A DNA stretch of 64,000 bases from Norana najaformis (GCA_964023275.1 OZ029915.1:20116775-20180774); one strand, 5' to 3'. Shown: positions 1 to 11,830, counted from the stretch's first letter. Notes: generated by a model not told the origin, from the sequence alone. Numbers and translations: made by a program.

Positions 1-37
1 GTTTCAAGATACTGTACAATACATATATTTGACCACA

Positions 38-440
38 TCTAGAATATTGTATCCAGGTTTGGAGTCCCTGTTATAAAAAAGTCATGTAATGCCTGGAAGA
101 AGTACAAAACAGAGCTACTATACTCTTCAGAAGTCTAGCTAGGATGCTGTATGAACAAAAGCTAGGTCTATTTTCCTTAGAAAGAAGATTGAAAGGTGAT
201 CTTATTGAGACCTACAAAATTTTATATGGACTCAAGAATATAGACAAGCAAATCTTCTTCCAGAGGGCAGCAATGGGACACTTAAGAGGACACAGTCTGA
301 AACTTTATCATAAGAGGGTGCAAATGGACATTAGAAAATTCTTCTTCAGCCAGAGGATTATAGAGCACTGGAACTGGCTACCAGAAGAAGTAATATCTGC
401 ACCAAGCTTGAACACTTAAATAAACTTGGCATTTGGATGG
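38..440 (+). mobile_element. Non-LTR retrotransposon (LINE) fragment, C-terminal end of reverse transcriptase ORF
   Basis: The + strand translates to the region downstream of the RT domain that is typical of CR1/L2/Jockey-like LINEs. About positions 38-140 read LEYCIQVWSP followed, after a stop, by EEVQNRAT. The open stretch 144-419 reads LERRLKGDLIETYKILYGL and ends FFSQRIIEHWNWLPEEV and APSLNT. This matches the usual order of the LINE C-terminus: a 'Y-x-x-R-R-L-x-G-D' block, then 'R-x-F-F-S-x-R', then 'W-N-x-L-P'. The final K/R-rich element is lost by a frameshift at about 417. The fragment may begin outside the window. A tandem TGTAAC-like tail at 472-495 looks like the 3' end. It is not functional. 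Confidence 0.75.
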
Positions 441-703
441 AGAGATATAGCCACTACTTGCCAGCCTATTAACTGTAATTGTAACTGTAACTGTTGAAAT
501 GATTTTTGCTTTACGGAAAAATCATTGACAGAAGCACTTGTGTTTACCCACGCCTACGATTCCTTGCTCTGCCAGTGGACACATGGTGCTATGCATTACT
601 TATATACTATCAGTTGTTTTCATTTTTACTTTCTGTTTATTTATTATGTACTTTGTTCTTGTTTTTATTACACCCACCTGTGAACATTCTTCTGAATTTC
701 AAC

Positions 704-955
704 ATGCAGTCACGTTCCCTTAACCACTGGGCAAAACTAACAATCGGCTTGCTCAACAATGCTTCCAAAAGCGAAAAGGCAGGGTCATCTGAAAGTCAGT
801 TGCTCTACCTGAATCAGCGCCAAGCTTACCTAGCGGAGCAAATGGCAAATGATGAGGGTGCCAAGCGACCAGTCTTTGTCCGGTCACGGTCCAGTTCATA
901 CTCGGATCTCAGCGGTCAAGCACAGTCAACACAACTCCAGTCAGCAGCAGGAAAA
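704..955 (+). CDS. Exon 1 (first visible) of the unrecognised gene
   Basis: It is open from ATG 704 or from the acceptor ending at 709 (phase 0). It encodes a basic, Ser-rich stretch including NHWAKLTIGLLNN and VRSRSSSYSDLS. The donor AAA|GTACTG ends the exon in phase 0. The donor is weak, so the exact end is the least certain junction of this gene. Confidence 0.6.
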
Positions 956-3900
956 GTACTGGTTTTTCCATTTTATATGTAGTGGTTGAATGTTTATTTC
1001 AGAAACATAAATAAAATAATGTTAAAAATGATTTCAAGTACTCCTGTAATGTAAAAGATGCTAGTCTTGAAAGGGATAAGAATTATTTCTGCATGAGCTT
1101 AAATTGTCCAGCCCATTTATTATGCCTTGGTAATCTGAACCTAGAACAAAGCTTGTTCAGAGCTGTAAGAAGGTTAAAGGCACTGTAAGACTGTCGAGGG
1201 CCATACATTAAATGTGACCAGCTCTCGCCGAATGGATCATCTGTCATTCTGAGATATTAATGTAAGAGTCATATACAATGAGATATTGCTGTAAGTGTGT
1301 TGTAAATCATGACTGTGTACATGTAGCCAAGTCCAGTTAATTAGAGAATTTGTTTCAGCAGTAGATTTAACAAGAATTGTTTTCAGACAGAGAAACATTT
1401 CACAAGACAACGGCCTTCCTGTGGCCACCTTTATCGTCCAAGTTCTCACAAACTAACTCTAAATGCAGAAGATCATGCCTATTCTGAAGTTTCCTCCCTA
1501 AACCGAGTAAGTTTCTGACTTATCAACTATTTTCTTTTAACTTTCTGATTTTAAATGACTGAGATGAATATTTTCAGCTGACCTGAAGTAGGACTATTTT
1601 ACATTATATAGATAGCCTTGAGAGGTTATTTGAAAGGTGCTATGCAAGTGTACTTATAAAGTTTACATGCATATAGTTAGTCAGACGCAAGCTTAAACAA
1701 TGCATCTGACTAACAGAGAACTCTTCTCTCAAAGAAATGCTCTTGTTTATTAGCCATTTGCCAAAATTGAAAAAATTACATGTTATTTACCAACTGTATT
1801 ACTTGTATATTCATTAAGTTAAAATGTCCCTTGGATTACATGTCACTGTACAAAGTACTAATAATGGATTACATGTTTTTTGTATAGATTTAGAGTTACA
1901 GATAATTGTATAGGTAATGAAGGAGTTTGCAATGGAATGAAATGGTGTGGCCAAATTTATTAGCTATTTCGTGTAAATGTGCAATGAGGATGTTATGTTA
2001 CATGTTTTTTGTATAACTTCTTTGGCCATCTCTTGATCTAAAGTGCAACAAACCAATAAAGAAATTAATTGGAATGAAGAAGCTGGTGTGTTGATGGTAC
2101 AAGGACTGTGAAGGCTGCAAATGATATGCAGTGTTAGGCCACGTGTGGCCCTTGCTGCTGGGGCATTGTCCATGTTGTTTAATGTTTCCAATTTTCTTAT
2201 ACGATGCCAGAAAACCTTTGCACTCCTGTTTCTGTTGCACTTTAAAAAACTGGTTTTGTTTTGTAAAATATCTAGGACTGGGTAAATCAACTGAAAAACT
2301 GCATTATAAGAGACACAGTTTGAAATATAATTATAAGAGAAGCATTTGAACGTCTAGTATAAAGTAAAAATCTGTCAGTAGAAATCCTTTAGGACATCTG
2401 CTCATATAGTTGCTGTAAGATCCTTAGAGAATTATGGTAACTAATGCAGTAATTCATAAGAGTAAGCAAAAGAAGTATAGAAATGATGATGCATACAAAA
2501 CCTAAAGGCTTAACTAAGGCTTAACTTAGTCAAGCCCTAATGTTTGAAGAAAACGTGAACTGCATTTTACTTAGTTTTTCAATAAGGCATTTTGACAACG
2601 AGGAAAATGAAGGAAAAAATATTTTGATGATGCAGACATTTCTTTGTGCAATGTTAAAATGCTTCTAATGCATGACAAAGGCCTACATTTGACAAATATG
2701 TCAAACTGGATAGCTGGATCTTTGTTGGTGGGCATCTCTGTATCTGTGAGTGCCACCCATTGGAATTGTGCTCTTTGAAAACCCCTTGCTGTGAGCATAC
2801 TGAAGATTCTTCCTGAACTTAAACATTTCAGAGCATGTGCTTGAACTGATTCTAATCGGTCATTACGAAAGTTCAGTTGCATTGCATTATATCCAGTCGA
2901 TTCCTGTGAGTTGTGTGAGTTACTGCCAGTAATCTTCAACTGTGGCCCATTTCTGTAGACAGTTGCAATGTTTACAGTTTTATTCAGGTTGTACTCAATG
3001 CTGCCAGGAGTTGAAACTCTCTTGATAAATTATGTTGATGCAGCTGATGGAAAAATCTGGAGTGCTTTGTGTGAAAAGCCCAAACAACCTCTTTACTTAA
3101 TATATTTGTACAATATAGCTTAATGTTTGCATTGACAGCTTTGAGTGTCTTCTAATTCATGATCAGGGCACTTGAATGAGTGAATGAAGGCATTTGTTGA
3201 TTCATCAACAGTAGAAAAATACAAACAACATACGATAATAACAAGTTATAAATGTTTCTGCTCCAGATGTCAAAAGGACAAACCAAAAGGTCAATCAAGC
3301 GCTAGTTGTAGGATTGTCCTCTTCCCGTTAGAAGTATTTCAGATGGCCAAATGATTTGTGGCTATTTAAATTGTATGTGAATTAATGTCTTTCAAGGAAA
3401 ATAAATAGAAAAAAGTTAACTAACTAGTTTTAAAGTCACGGAACAGTTGAATCTTTTATCATTACACAGTGCAATGATCATACAAGTTTAACAGATGATG
3501 CTTTAATTCTATTTTGAAATGCGTTAAAGACAATGTATTTGTTAAGATAGCGGGAAGGAAGTTAAACAGTTGCGATCCCGAGCATTTGATAGAAAACAAT
3601 TTTATAATAGTGTGCTCTCCCTCAGGTCAATATTAATACAATGTTCTCATGGCATATTTAAATCTGTGTATATTTACACATGAATTTTTGTTATTTTCAT
3701 GTAGGCTGGTTTGCTTGAATTGGATGATTTTTTTGCTGCTGCTGATGCAAGACAGAGACCCCCTAGTGGTGTACGGCAAAGGCTTGTCAATGGCTGCCAG
3801 GATAAACCAAAAAGCGCTGGTTTGTTCATCTTGCATTTTGTCTACACTGTTGATAGCTTCAATGCAAATCTCTTCTACATGCAGCCCAACAGCCACAGTC

Positions 3901-4801
3901 ATTGGACCCATAGCTGGCCCGCTTTGTGCCACTTGTGGCAACTAGTGGCCAACTATGGGCCTAATGAACTTGGCCAGCTAGTGGCCAGCCATTGGCCTCA
4001 TAAATCTGTACAATGCTTATCTTTTTTTAATCAGTCATTTATAGTTATATATGTTGCCTGCCTTAATCGATGCAACCCAAAGAAAAGGCTGATTAGCTTG
4101 TTGTTTGTGCTATTGTTGTGTCTACATTCAAGCCTAAGAAATCAGACAACATCAAAACACCAGTTAATACTGTAGCTGGTGAAAGGGTCATTAAATGGAC
4201 CATTTTATTATATCTTTATTTACTTTACCTTACATTATATTGCTTTATCTGAACATGCCTTACTCGATTTGCTTAATATGCTCAGATTGCTTTGTTTGTT
4301 TACATTGCCTTACTTTACTTTAGCATACAGTTTGAGTTTACCTCTGGTATATCTTTGGATTCTTTATTAATCTGTACTGCAGTTTACGCAAGAGGTGAAC
4401 GGCCTCTAAAATATGAGACAACAAGGCCAGTGTCAGCTCACCAGACGAAAGACAAGCCAAGGGCGCAGTCTGCTAAAGCATCAAGGCTGAAACTTAGAGA
4501 GCTGCAGAGACCAAATAATATTTTGGAAGATGAAGTCAGAGCTGAAGATTTGGAAGAAACGGCCGAAAGGAGGAGAAACATCTCACCAATCAGCACTGGC
4601 TCCGATTTGGAAGACGGGATTGTGACCAAGACAGAGAATCCAGAAATAGCAAGAATCAGGAGCAGAATCAAGAAACCAGACAGTGTAATAGAGTTGGATA
4701 AAGAACTGAATGATATGGCAAGGTTGGAAGATGACTTTCGAAGAAAGGCGATTGAGCTTCAAAAAAGACTTGGCATTGATGCAAATGGAATGATTTTATA
4801 A
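704..4801 (+). CDS. Unrecognised multi-exon gene with coiled-coil C-terminus (gene span)
   Basis: I assemble four exons: 704-955, 1387-1506, 3705-3819 and 4383-4801. Intron phases are 0, 0 and 1, and all agree. The product is about 300 residues from the in-frame ATG at 704, but an AG acceptor at 708-709 means an upstream exon may exist. The N-terminal part is Ser/Arg-rich (VRSRSSSYSDLS). The middle has an acidic-aromatic block, LLELDDFFAAADARQRP. The long C-terminal part is highly charged and ends with a helical motif, LEDDFRRKAIELQKRLGI. The pattern suggests a cytoskeletal or ciliary coiled-coil protein, but I do not recognise a family and give no function. No transmembrane segment or signal peptide is visible. 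Its codon use is unlike that of the surrounding retrotransposon debris. Confidence 0.7.
1387..1506 (+). CDS. Exon 2 of the unrecognised gene
   Basis: It has a good acceptor (ttgttttcag) and a near-consensus donor CGA|GTAAGT. It is exactly 40 codons, phase 0 to phase 0, starting TEKHFTRQRPSCGH and ending SEVSSLNR. It has no stop in frame and joins exon 1 and exon 3 without a shift. Confidence 0.65.
3705..3819 (+). CDS. Exon 3 of the unrecognised gene
   Basis: The acceptor is ttttcatgtag|GCT and the donor is GCTG|GTTTGT. It is 38 codons plus one base (phase 1) and encodes AGLLELDDFFAAADARQRP followed by a basic segment. The single leftover G is completed by TT of the next exon to give Val. Confidence 0.65.
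3895..3985. repeat. Imperfect inverted repeat rich in TGGCC
   Basis: The segment after exon 3 has arms of about 20 bases (near 3898-3919 and 3949-3968) that match at about 17 of 20 positions when one is reverse-complemented. A second small palindrome, TGGCCAGCTAGTGGCCA, follows. It lies in the intron and may be a degraded foldback element. Confidence 0.4.
4383..4801 (+). CDS. Last exon of the unrecognised gene
   Basis: The acceptor is tctgtactgcag. The exon completes a phase-1 codon and then encodes 138 residues to the TAA stop at 4799-4801. It is strongly charged, with predicted helix or coiled coil over the second half (LNDMARLEDDFRRKAIELQ) and a short hydrophobic end (GIDANGMIL). It is followed within 40 bases by a SINE. 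AATAAA-type signals occur near 5240-5265. Confidence 0.75.
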
Positions 4802-4837
4802 CAGTATTTGAGACTTACTTTCCAAAACAACCAAAAG

Positions 4838-5100
4838 GTGTGGTGTGTGGTCTATTTATGGTTAGCGTGCTGGACTGTCAACCCAGATGTTGGGAGTTCA
4901 AATACCTGCCAGGACAGAAAGACATTTTAAGATTTCTGTTCAACTTGTGCCCCCTGGTGAACTCAGCTACAAAATGACTACACTTTTGACCGTACACTCT
5001 CAGTGCAAAGATCGGGTGGCAAGAGAGAGAACTGAGAGAACACTCCTCATTTGCCAAGCTTAAGAAAGTAAAGTAGCTAATACTTCATACACGTGGCTGC
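4838..5100 (+). mobile_element. tRNA-derived SINE, copy A
   Basis: The head resembles a tRNA. An A-box-like ATGGTTAGCGTGCTGG is followed by an anticodon-loop-like GACTGTCAACC and a B box, GGGAGTTCAAATACC. Downstream the body reads TTGTGCCCCCT and AACTCAGCTA. The same body follows the same tRNA-like head in copy B (minus strand, near 7905-8190), which defines a family rather than a stray tRNA pseudogene. The anticodon position fits GTC (Asp), but the stems are poor, so the parental tRNA is uncertain. It lies directly downstream of the gene ending at 4801. Confidence 0.7.
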
Positions 5101-7670
5101 TAATAGTTGCTAGTTTAAGGAACTGCTCTTCTTACGAAAAAGGACTTTGAGAAGAAGTATTGCTAGACGCATTATCGCAGTGCTTCTGTGGAACCCTTAG
5201 GGTTCCGCAGGTCATTTTTGTGGGTTTTGTGAAAAATCATGGAATAAATAAAATAAATAATAAATCGTGGAATGCTTTACAAAAGAATATAAGTAGATAA
5301 TAATAAATAAACTATGAAACAAATTCCTGTAAGTGTTGTCATGTCTGCAGGTCAAAGTCTCATCCCTTTCAAATACTGACTGCTTTCCATAATTCTCCAT
5401 GTCTTTAAAATCTTGCTGTTACCAGAAAACAGATTGTTATAGTCATTTGCTATTTTATAGATTTCCAATCTTTGCATAGTTTTGTAATTAGCATTTTTAC
5501 CAAAACCATGGTCTTTTGTGTATCTGTTGAGGAAGAATATTAGTGTATTTCTCAAAAAATTCAACCAAGACTCCAACATTTGTGCAATATGAACCAAGCC
5601 CAGTGTCGCATACATGTAAGTGTAATGTACATGTAAATCTCTTAAATTTCTCAGCGCCTTACAAAGCTGTCTCAAGAAGACCAGCATAGTCACTGGCACT
5701 ATATCAAATCAAATCCATAGGAGCCCTGTTGTTTGGTCACTTTTTGGTGCCAGGTCAGAATGCAGGGAGGTCAAGCCAGGGCTGAGAGACAGCGTGGTGC
5801 TGCAGTGGAAATGTTTGGTGATGGTGGTCATCATATGTGAGTTGACATATTATATTATAATCGTATGTAATTTGACATATTATATATATATATATTTATA
5901 AATAGTTAGAAGTAATTGAATTTGCATCTGCTATCGACTTCTAAAAGCCTCTAAATGTATTTATAGGGGTAGAGGTTCCTTGAGATTTGAAAATTATAGA
6001 GATCCCACTGCATGCAAAAGGTTGCACTATTATTATATTGAACTAATTATTGAATTCACCCCAAAAGCACAAGAATAGCTGGAAAAAGAGTAGTTGGGAT
6101 TCTTGCAGAGAGAGGGACTTAACAAAATGAAACAAAACTTAATTTATTACAGTTATGTTATTTGTTTATTTGAAACTTGCTATAATAATAATAAATAAGA
6201 AAATGAATCTAGTTGGATGTCAAGCGATGTACTGTAGTGTAATTACAGGAATACAGAAGCTATGGAATGGCAACTGTTACATTGCTTTGCAAGGTACCCT
6301 GCCTTCTTTGAACTCTAGTGTTGAATGTAAGCTGTGAGAGAACTGAAGCTAGAAGAGGTTAAAAAAAACTGGTGCTAAAAGTCTGTTAGTCTTTTTGTCT
6401 CTGTCTTTCTCACCAAAATCAAGTAAGTTAATGACCTGGATACTTCTTGGATAAACCACAAGGTTGAAGGTTGAAGTGTGTGGTACCCAACTGATAAACA
6501 CTTGAACAAACACAATTCAACAAACACAAGACTTGTTAAGTCAAGATTAATAGAAGCCAAAGTTCAGTGAACAAAACTAGAAAACTTTGGAATACATTTG
6601 TGTAACAGTCTCATATTAGCGGCAGTGTATCTTTTGCTATACTTAATTTTAACCCAATTTGTACTCGTGCGTGTACTTGCAAAATTGTATAGTACTTGGG
6701 CAGTTGTATTTGTAAGTTTTAATAGCACGTCTAATATGAACATAGAGTTTAAATCTGTTTCAGCTTTGCTAAGCATGGCCCAGCATAAGCAATCCATTAG
6801 AAAGTTGTCATTAATTTTGCTTCTGAAGTTTTGAATTGGTGTAAGCAATATTTATGGTGGGGCATAGGCTATGGGTGGGTTCAAAGGAGTGGTAACAATT
6901 TAGAAATTCAAGAGGAATTTAAAGTTCTGCTATAGGTGTGCTTGTATACAACAGCTACACCTCTTCACAAGGACTCTTACATGACCTGCAGTAGTACTGT
7001 ATCAGACCAGGAAGAAGTAGACCAGAGAAATTTATACTTCTCTGTCTAAAACATTACAAGACATGGGGCCTACTGTATGGCTTGTGCTAACACTTGTGTC
7101 CAATGATGACCTGGTGGACCAGAGAATCGTTCGAAATCTAGATCTAGCTGTATATCTTTGGCTGTAAATAATTTTCCATTTTCATTAATTATATTTGCTT
7201 GATTAGTAATTATGTTGCTTGTAATTTTGTTGCAATATAACCAAAGATCTTAGGGTAAGCTAAGATATGACACTCGTGGCATCCTTGTGCCCATAGGAAG
7301 ACACCTTATAAAATACCAGTTGCATGGTGGCACTGCAATCGACAACGCTGTGGACCCAATCAGCGAGATCAGATTATTTAAAGGGCCTCAAAGAATGTAT
7401 CTATATCATTTGACCCTGACCTTTATCATACCTTCTGCTAGATGGCATGCTGTTTTGATCTGGTGACCTCCACGTACAAATTCAACAGAAAATATAGTGA
7501 ATGCCATGCCTTAGTACACTAACTATAATTCTGACTGTTCTACTTTATTTGAAACTGTGAAGCTTACTTGCTGTTTGATACAAATGATGACTACTTACTT
7601 GCTTAGACACTTTCTAGATCAAGGATATACTGTCTGTACAAATAATATATTGCATTATGTGCAGAATTGT
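5100..7670. other. Gene-poor interval, nothing recognised
   Basis: It is AT-rich with only short chance reading frames. A small AT run lies near 5878-5895. No conserved protein motif, RNA gene or recognisable transposon end was seen. Confidence 0.5.
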
Positions 7671-7674
7671 ATGG

Positions 7675-7733
7675 CATGTTTGTACATAAGATAACTTACA
7701 TCCACGTAAAAAGTTATCTTATGTATAGACATG
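7675..7733. repeat. Hairpin with 23 bp uninterrupted stem and 13-base loop
   Basis: Arms 7675-7697 and 7711-7733 pair along all 23 positions as RNA. Twenty-one are Watson-Crick and two are G-U. The core of 15 bp (TACATAAGATAACTT and its complement) is perfect. Size and shape resemble a pre-miRNA, but the stem is more perfect than most animal miRNAs, so a small foldback transposon or chance palindrome is equally possible. Confidence 0.55.
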
Positions 7734-7796
7734 AAACATCCTTGTACTGCTGCCCAGTGGAACCATAGGAAGTACCATAGTGAAGGATTTCACCCA

Positions 7797-7850
7797 ATAC
7801 ATTCATTGAAAAATGAGCAGGGTTGAGGCCATACAATCGCTATACAAAAC
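7797..7850 (+). repeat. Dispersed repeat core, copy 1 of 3
   Basis: It contains TGAAAAATGAGCAGGGT, then GAGG, CATAC and CGCTATA. The same order of words occurs at 48405-48450 (+) and 57720-57790 (minus). It is a small, unclassified interspersed repeat. Confidence 0.55.
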
Positions 7851-7904
7851 TGTGTACATTTACCATGTTATAGTAATAATAATAGTAAGAAAAAGAGATG
7901 TCCG

Positions 7905-8190
7905 TTAAGGTAGCCCTGAGGCACTCATGAGTATGAACTGTTAGTGACTTCATTTTTCTTTGTCTCAGCATATGAGGGCGGGTGGCCAACCCCCTCCCTC
8001 GCCGTCTGAGCTACCCACGACAGTGTACTTCTATAGCTGAATTGGTTAGGGGGCACAACTGCAGTCAAAGTCTTGAAACAATTTCTGCCTTGGTGGGGAT
8101 TTGAACCCCCACCTTTCGTTTGACAGTCCAGCACACTAGCAACTTGACTATCGCACACCCCACACGCACACCCCACTGTGTTATGGTAAG
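7905..8190 (-). mobile_element. tRNA-derived SINE, copy B
   Basis: Read on the minus strand it has GTTGCTAGTGTGCTGGACTG, a B box GGGGGTTCAAATCCCC, then the body words TTGTGCCCCCT and ATTCAGCTA and a tail with TTCATACTCATG. The head and body order match copy A at 4838-5100. The B box is better preserved here, so this copy is probably younger. Confidence 0.7.
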
Positions 8191-8739
8191 GTTGTGTTAT
8201 ACTGAGGTCATGCTTGATGTCATGTCCTTGGGCACATGACAGAATTCACGTTATTAGGGAACATCTTACTAGGACATTCTGGTGCACATGTGTGTTTCAG
8301 GACTGTAAATACTTTCATTTTATCTTTGTTTATCTGAGTTCTTTAAGTGGCACTAAATAATTATGGTTTACTACAGTTATGACTATGAATTTTCCTGGAA
8401 TAAAATAATAAAAGTTGCATATTCAGCTGAATTGTGGAAATGGAGTTCAGAGGTGTGCATCTGCTTATATTATGTGTACTTGTAGGCGGGACCAAAGTAC
8501 TTGCACTTGATACTCATGTAGTTGTGCCTACACGTGGTGTCCTTAAAACAGGCCGGCTTATTGTGTTTCTTGTCCTGTATGAACACTTTAAGGAGGTTTT
8601 TCCTTCTTGTTATTCCTGTGATGCTGTAATATAGCTTAATCTATGCAACTGTATATTTTTATTTGATTTGTAAGAAATTGTAAGAAACTGCACTGTGCCT
8701 TTCATTGTATCTGTAATGGTACACTCAAAATTTCTAAAG

Positions 8740-9110
8740 TGCTACTTAAAAGCTAAGCGCAGGGCAGCAGCTTATTCACGAGTGCTGCGTCAAGTTCGTG
8801 GGGTTGTCCAAAGATGCCATGTTAAGAACCAATGCTGGTTGCGAGGAGACCAGAGAGAGGAGGGAGAGGAGGCTATGGTGGGTTGTGTTTAAGCTGAGAG
8901 AAGTGGGAAGACTAATCAGGATGGGATTTCTTGAAAAGGTGAGATTTTGAATGGAACACCTGAGGAGTAATAGATAGGGTGAAGGACAGAAGGGATAAAG
9001 GAGCAGAGAATTTGCGATATTCAGGAGTAAGTCATAATAAACTCTGAAGTTGTATGGCTTCATGTGCAGGGTTAGATTTGCAGGTGAGGGGTTGGTGAGT
9101 TAGAAAGCGT
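8740..9110 (-). mobile_element. Decayed 3' part of a LINE (same family as 10834-11830)
   Basis: Words shared with 10834-11100 and 47055-47280 in the same order include CAGCTTATTCAC, a G-rich GAGAG stretch, ATCAGGAT and TTCTTGAAAAG. In that family the 3' end lies at the low-coordinate side, so the copy is oriented on the minus strand. No open frame remains. Confidence 0.45.
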
Positions 9111-9720
9111 GAACAAAACTCTGTAGGGCCGGTTTTATTCCCCGCCCCCAGAGACCCTCCTCAGCGAAATTCAGTCCCATTAATTATCCATCTGTCGGCA
9201 CTTTTAGAGTGACGAATAATTATCCCTGACTATAAGATCCGATTGCAAGCGGCTAACATGAGACTATCCAAGGAACCCTAGATACCGATGGAAAATTAGC
9301 TCGGCCGCCCGTGTGTGACTCTTGGCAGTTGGAGGCTGTTGCTTGCTGACTGTAGCAGACTGGCCGATGCGTCAAAGGTCAGACTTACTACGTGAAGGAA
9401 ACCTGCAGACTTGCTCTTATGATACAGTGTATCGACAACCTGTATTTCTAATTTGATGCAGTGCATGATCTGAAGAATGTACGCAACTTTCAGTCACGCA
9501 AATCGTTTGACTGCCCACCATTTGATCCCAGTGAAGACCAGTCTGAAGGTTTTAGCATATTATTGATTTATACAACAAAGAAACTGCTATCGCTCTGAAA
9601 ACAGTGTGTAGTATAAGCTAACACACTCGGTGCTAGAACCTAAGAACATCGAGAAGACTTCTGCGCAATTGGCACTATCCATAATTTGCAAATCATTTCG
9701 TGATGCTTTGAAGTATTAGG
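9110..9720. other. Unassigned stretch upstream of a LINE fragment
   Basis: No clear coding signal is present. It may include badly decayed 5' sequence of the LINE that becomes recognisable at about 9720, but I cannot show this from translation. Confidence 0.35.
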
Positions 9721-10645
9721 CTCCCTACTCAGCTGAAGAAGGACTAAATAGATTGGCCAGCACTTCTGTTGCCGCAGCTGCTGTTCGAGCTATGTGTTGT
9801 GCTTCTGACTCCCTGTGGCTTGGATGTCTTCAAATCGATTGAGATTGAATCCTTCCAAGACTCATATTTGGTTGGGCACTAGGCAGCAATTGGCTAAAGT
9901 CGATCTACCTGTACTTCATTTAGAGTTTCCTCACATCACTTTCTCGGTCACTGTTTATGACCTTGGCATTGAGTTGGACCAGGAGCTCTCTTTTAAGGCT
10001 CAGGTATATCGTCTTTGTCGTAGTTGCTACTACCAGCTACGGCAACTTCGTATTGTCTCACGTTCTCTCTCAGTCACCTCATCTAAGACTCTGGTTCATG
10101 CATTTGTCACTAGTCGGTTGGATTACTGCTCTTCTTTATATGTAGGACTCCCTGATTTACGGCTTTTGTGCCTGTAACGTGTGTTGCGGGCGGCTGCACG
10201 GCTTATTGGTGGCATCTCTAGGTTTGGTCACGTCTCTGATTTCATGCGAGATGAGTTGCACTGGCTTCCTATGAGTCAGCGCATCCACTATAGGGTCATC
10301 GTCTTTGTTTGGAACTCCTTGTTGGGTATTGCCCCCTCTTACTTGAGGTAGCTTTGCCTACCTGTCCGGTCCAATTTGGGACGTGCTTCTCTTCGCTCCG
10401 CTGCTAGTGGTAATCTATTAGTGCCTCGCGCTCGCACCTTGACCATGCAGCGTCGTGCTTTCTCTGTTGCTGGCCCAACCCTCTGGAATGGACTTCCTGT
10501 TACTCTACGTCTTCTACCCCGGGATTTTACTTCTGTCTTCTATTCTTCTCTTAAGACTGTTCTTTTTCGCCGAGGTTGGTTTGGGAGCGCTTCTGAGTAG
10601 TTTTCTTGAAGGGGCGCTATATAAGTGTTCTGTATAAATAAATAA
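9720..10645 (+). mobile_element. LINE fragment: C-terminal half of reverse transcriptase and 3' end
   Basis: The open stretch 9815-10177 starts WMSSNRLRLNPSKT, the usual start of the RT thumb region. It continues LGIELDQELSF, CRSCYYQLRQL and TSRLDYCSSLYVGL. After a stop the frame goes on with AAARLIGGI, HWLP and, in 10376-10600, GPTLWNGLP and FRRGWFGS. Two in-frame stops (about 10177 and 10349) make it a pseudogene. The 3' end GGGGCGCTATATAAG plus (TAAA)n at 10628-10650 is typical of L2/CR1-type LINEs. It belongs to the same family as the minus-strand copy at 17850-19095. Confidence 0.8.
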
Positions 10646-10833
10646 ATAAATGTAGAATGACGGTAAAGAGAAGCCTGTAGTAAAGAAGAAGGCACACACA
10701 AGGAACGGCTATTGCCGGTAAAGGAACGAACCCTGTTTCAAGAGAAGGCCATCCTCATGTCGTCGCCCGGCGATCGCGGGAGAGGCAGAATCTGATCCCG
10801 AGACAGACCTTTACAGAGCTGTTTCTCTTAATC

Positions 10834-11830
10834 GTTATTGTAATCTCGAGATTTCTACAGCACCCAACGAAAGCCAAGTCACGGGGACCAGCTTATTCAC
10901 AGGCGCTCAGTCAAAACAAAATCGATAGGCAAATGGTTCGGTTCCAGATCAAGATCCAGGAGTCAGGCTGTCAGACAGTCGGACGGCTACGGTGGATGGT
11001 GTTTGAAACTGAAGCGAGAAGAGAGATAAGGGGAAGAGGAAGAATCAGGATAAGATTTTTTGAAAAGTAATATAATACAGTATATTAATGTTTTCAGTTT
11101 TAGGTGAAAAAAGACCAGCACAGAAATTTTAATAAATGAAGTGTGGTGAGTTCGTATGATGGATCAGATAATTGTCGTAATTCTGGCGGGAGTTTATTCC
11201 AGAGGGGTGGGGCAGCCGTGGCTATGGAGGGATATCCAAATTTCAAGGATGAGGTGACTGGAGGGAGAAGAAGTGTTAGGACAGACGAGGAGCGGCTTGA
11301 ACGGAGTGGTTGGATTGTAAATAATCGACGAAGATAGGAGGGTTGGGAGGATTGAAGTGTGTTATAGGTACGGGATAGGACTTTGTATTCTATTCGTTCA
11401 CGTATTTTAAGCCAGTGAAGTTATTTGAGAACAGTAGTTATGTGATGGTGTTTGGGAGTTTTGGTGACAGCACGAGCAAGAGGATGGTTTGAAGCCGGTT
11501 TATTTGAGTGGTATCTATATTGAGGAAAAGTGAATTGCAGTAGTCTAGTTTTGAATGGACTATGGATGTGGCAATGGTAGATGGAGTTTTGAAGTCAAGC
11601 CTGGGGCGGATTCTGCTAAGGTCGTGGATATGCATAAAACAAGAGCGGGAAAGATGGGTGATATGATCAGAAAAAGTGAGGTTTTGGTCGAATATTACAC
11701 CCAAATTGCGGACTGGAGAGTTAGTATTAAAGGTGTGGGTGGAGGCAGAGTCTAGACTGAGGAAGATAGAGGGGTCAGGAATTAAGGAAGAGGTAACTCC
11801 AGAATCCTTCTTGAAGAGAACGGACACTAG
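10834..11830 (-). mobile_element. LINE fragment: RT C-terminal region and 3' UTR
   Basis: Minus-strand translation of 11438-11827 gives LGVIFDQNLTFSDHI, a block found downstream of the RT catalytic core, then HSKLDYCNSLFLNI. The region 11100-11440 is the frameshifted continuation. The low-coordinate part, 10834-11060, matches 47055-47240 closely, including GAGATTTCTACAGC and AGCTTATTCACAGGCGCT. It therefore represents the 3' UTR of this family, ending in a short TAATCG-like tail. Confidence 0.7.

Noticed and set aside
8434-8634. 66-codon frame with a signal-peptide-like start (VHLLILCVLVGGTKVLAL)
   Set aside because: Too short, no conserved mature part and no downstream exon; hydrophobic runs are common by chance in AT-rich DNA.
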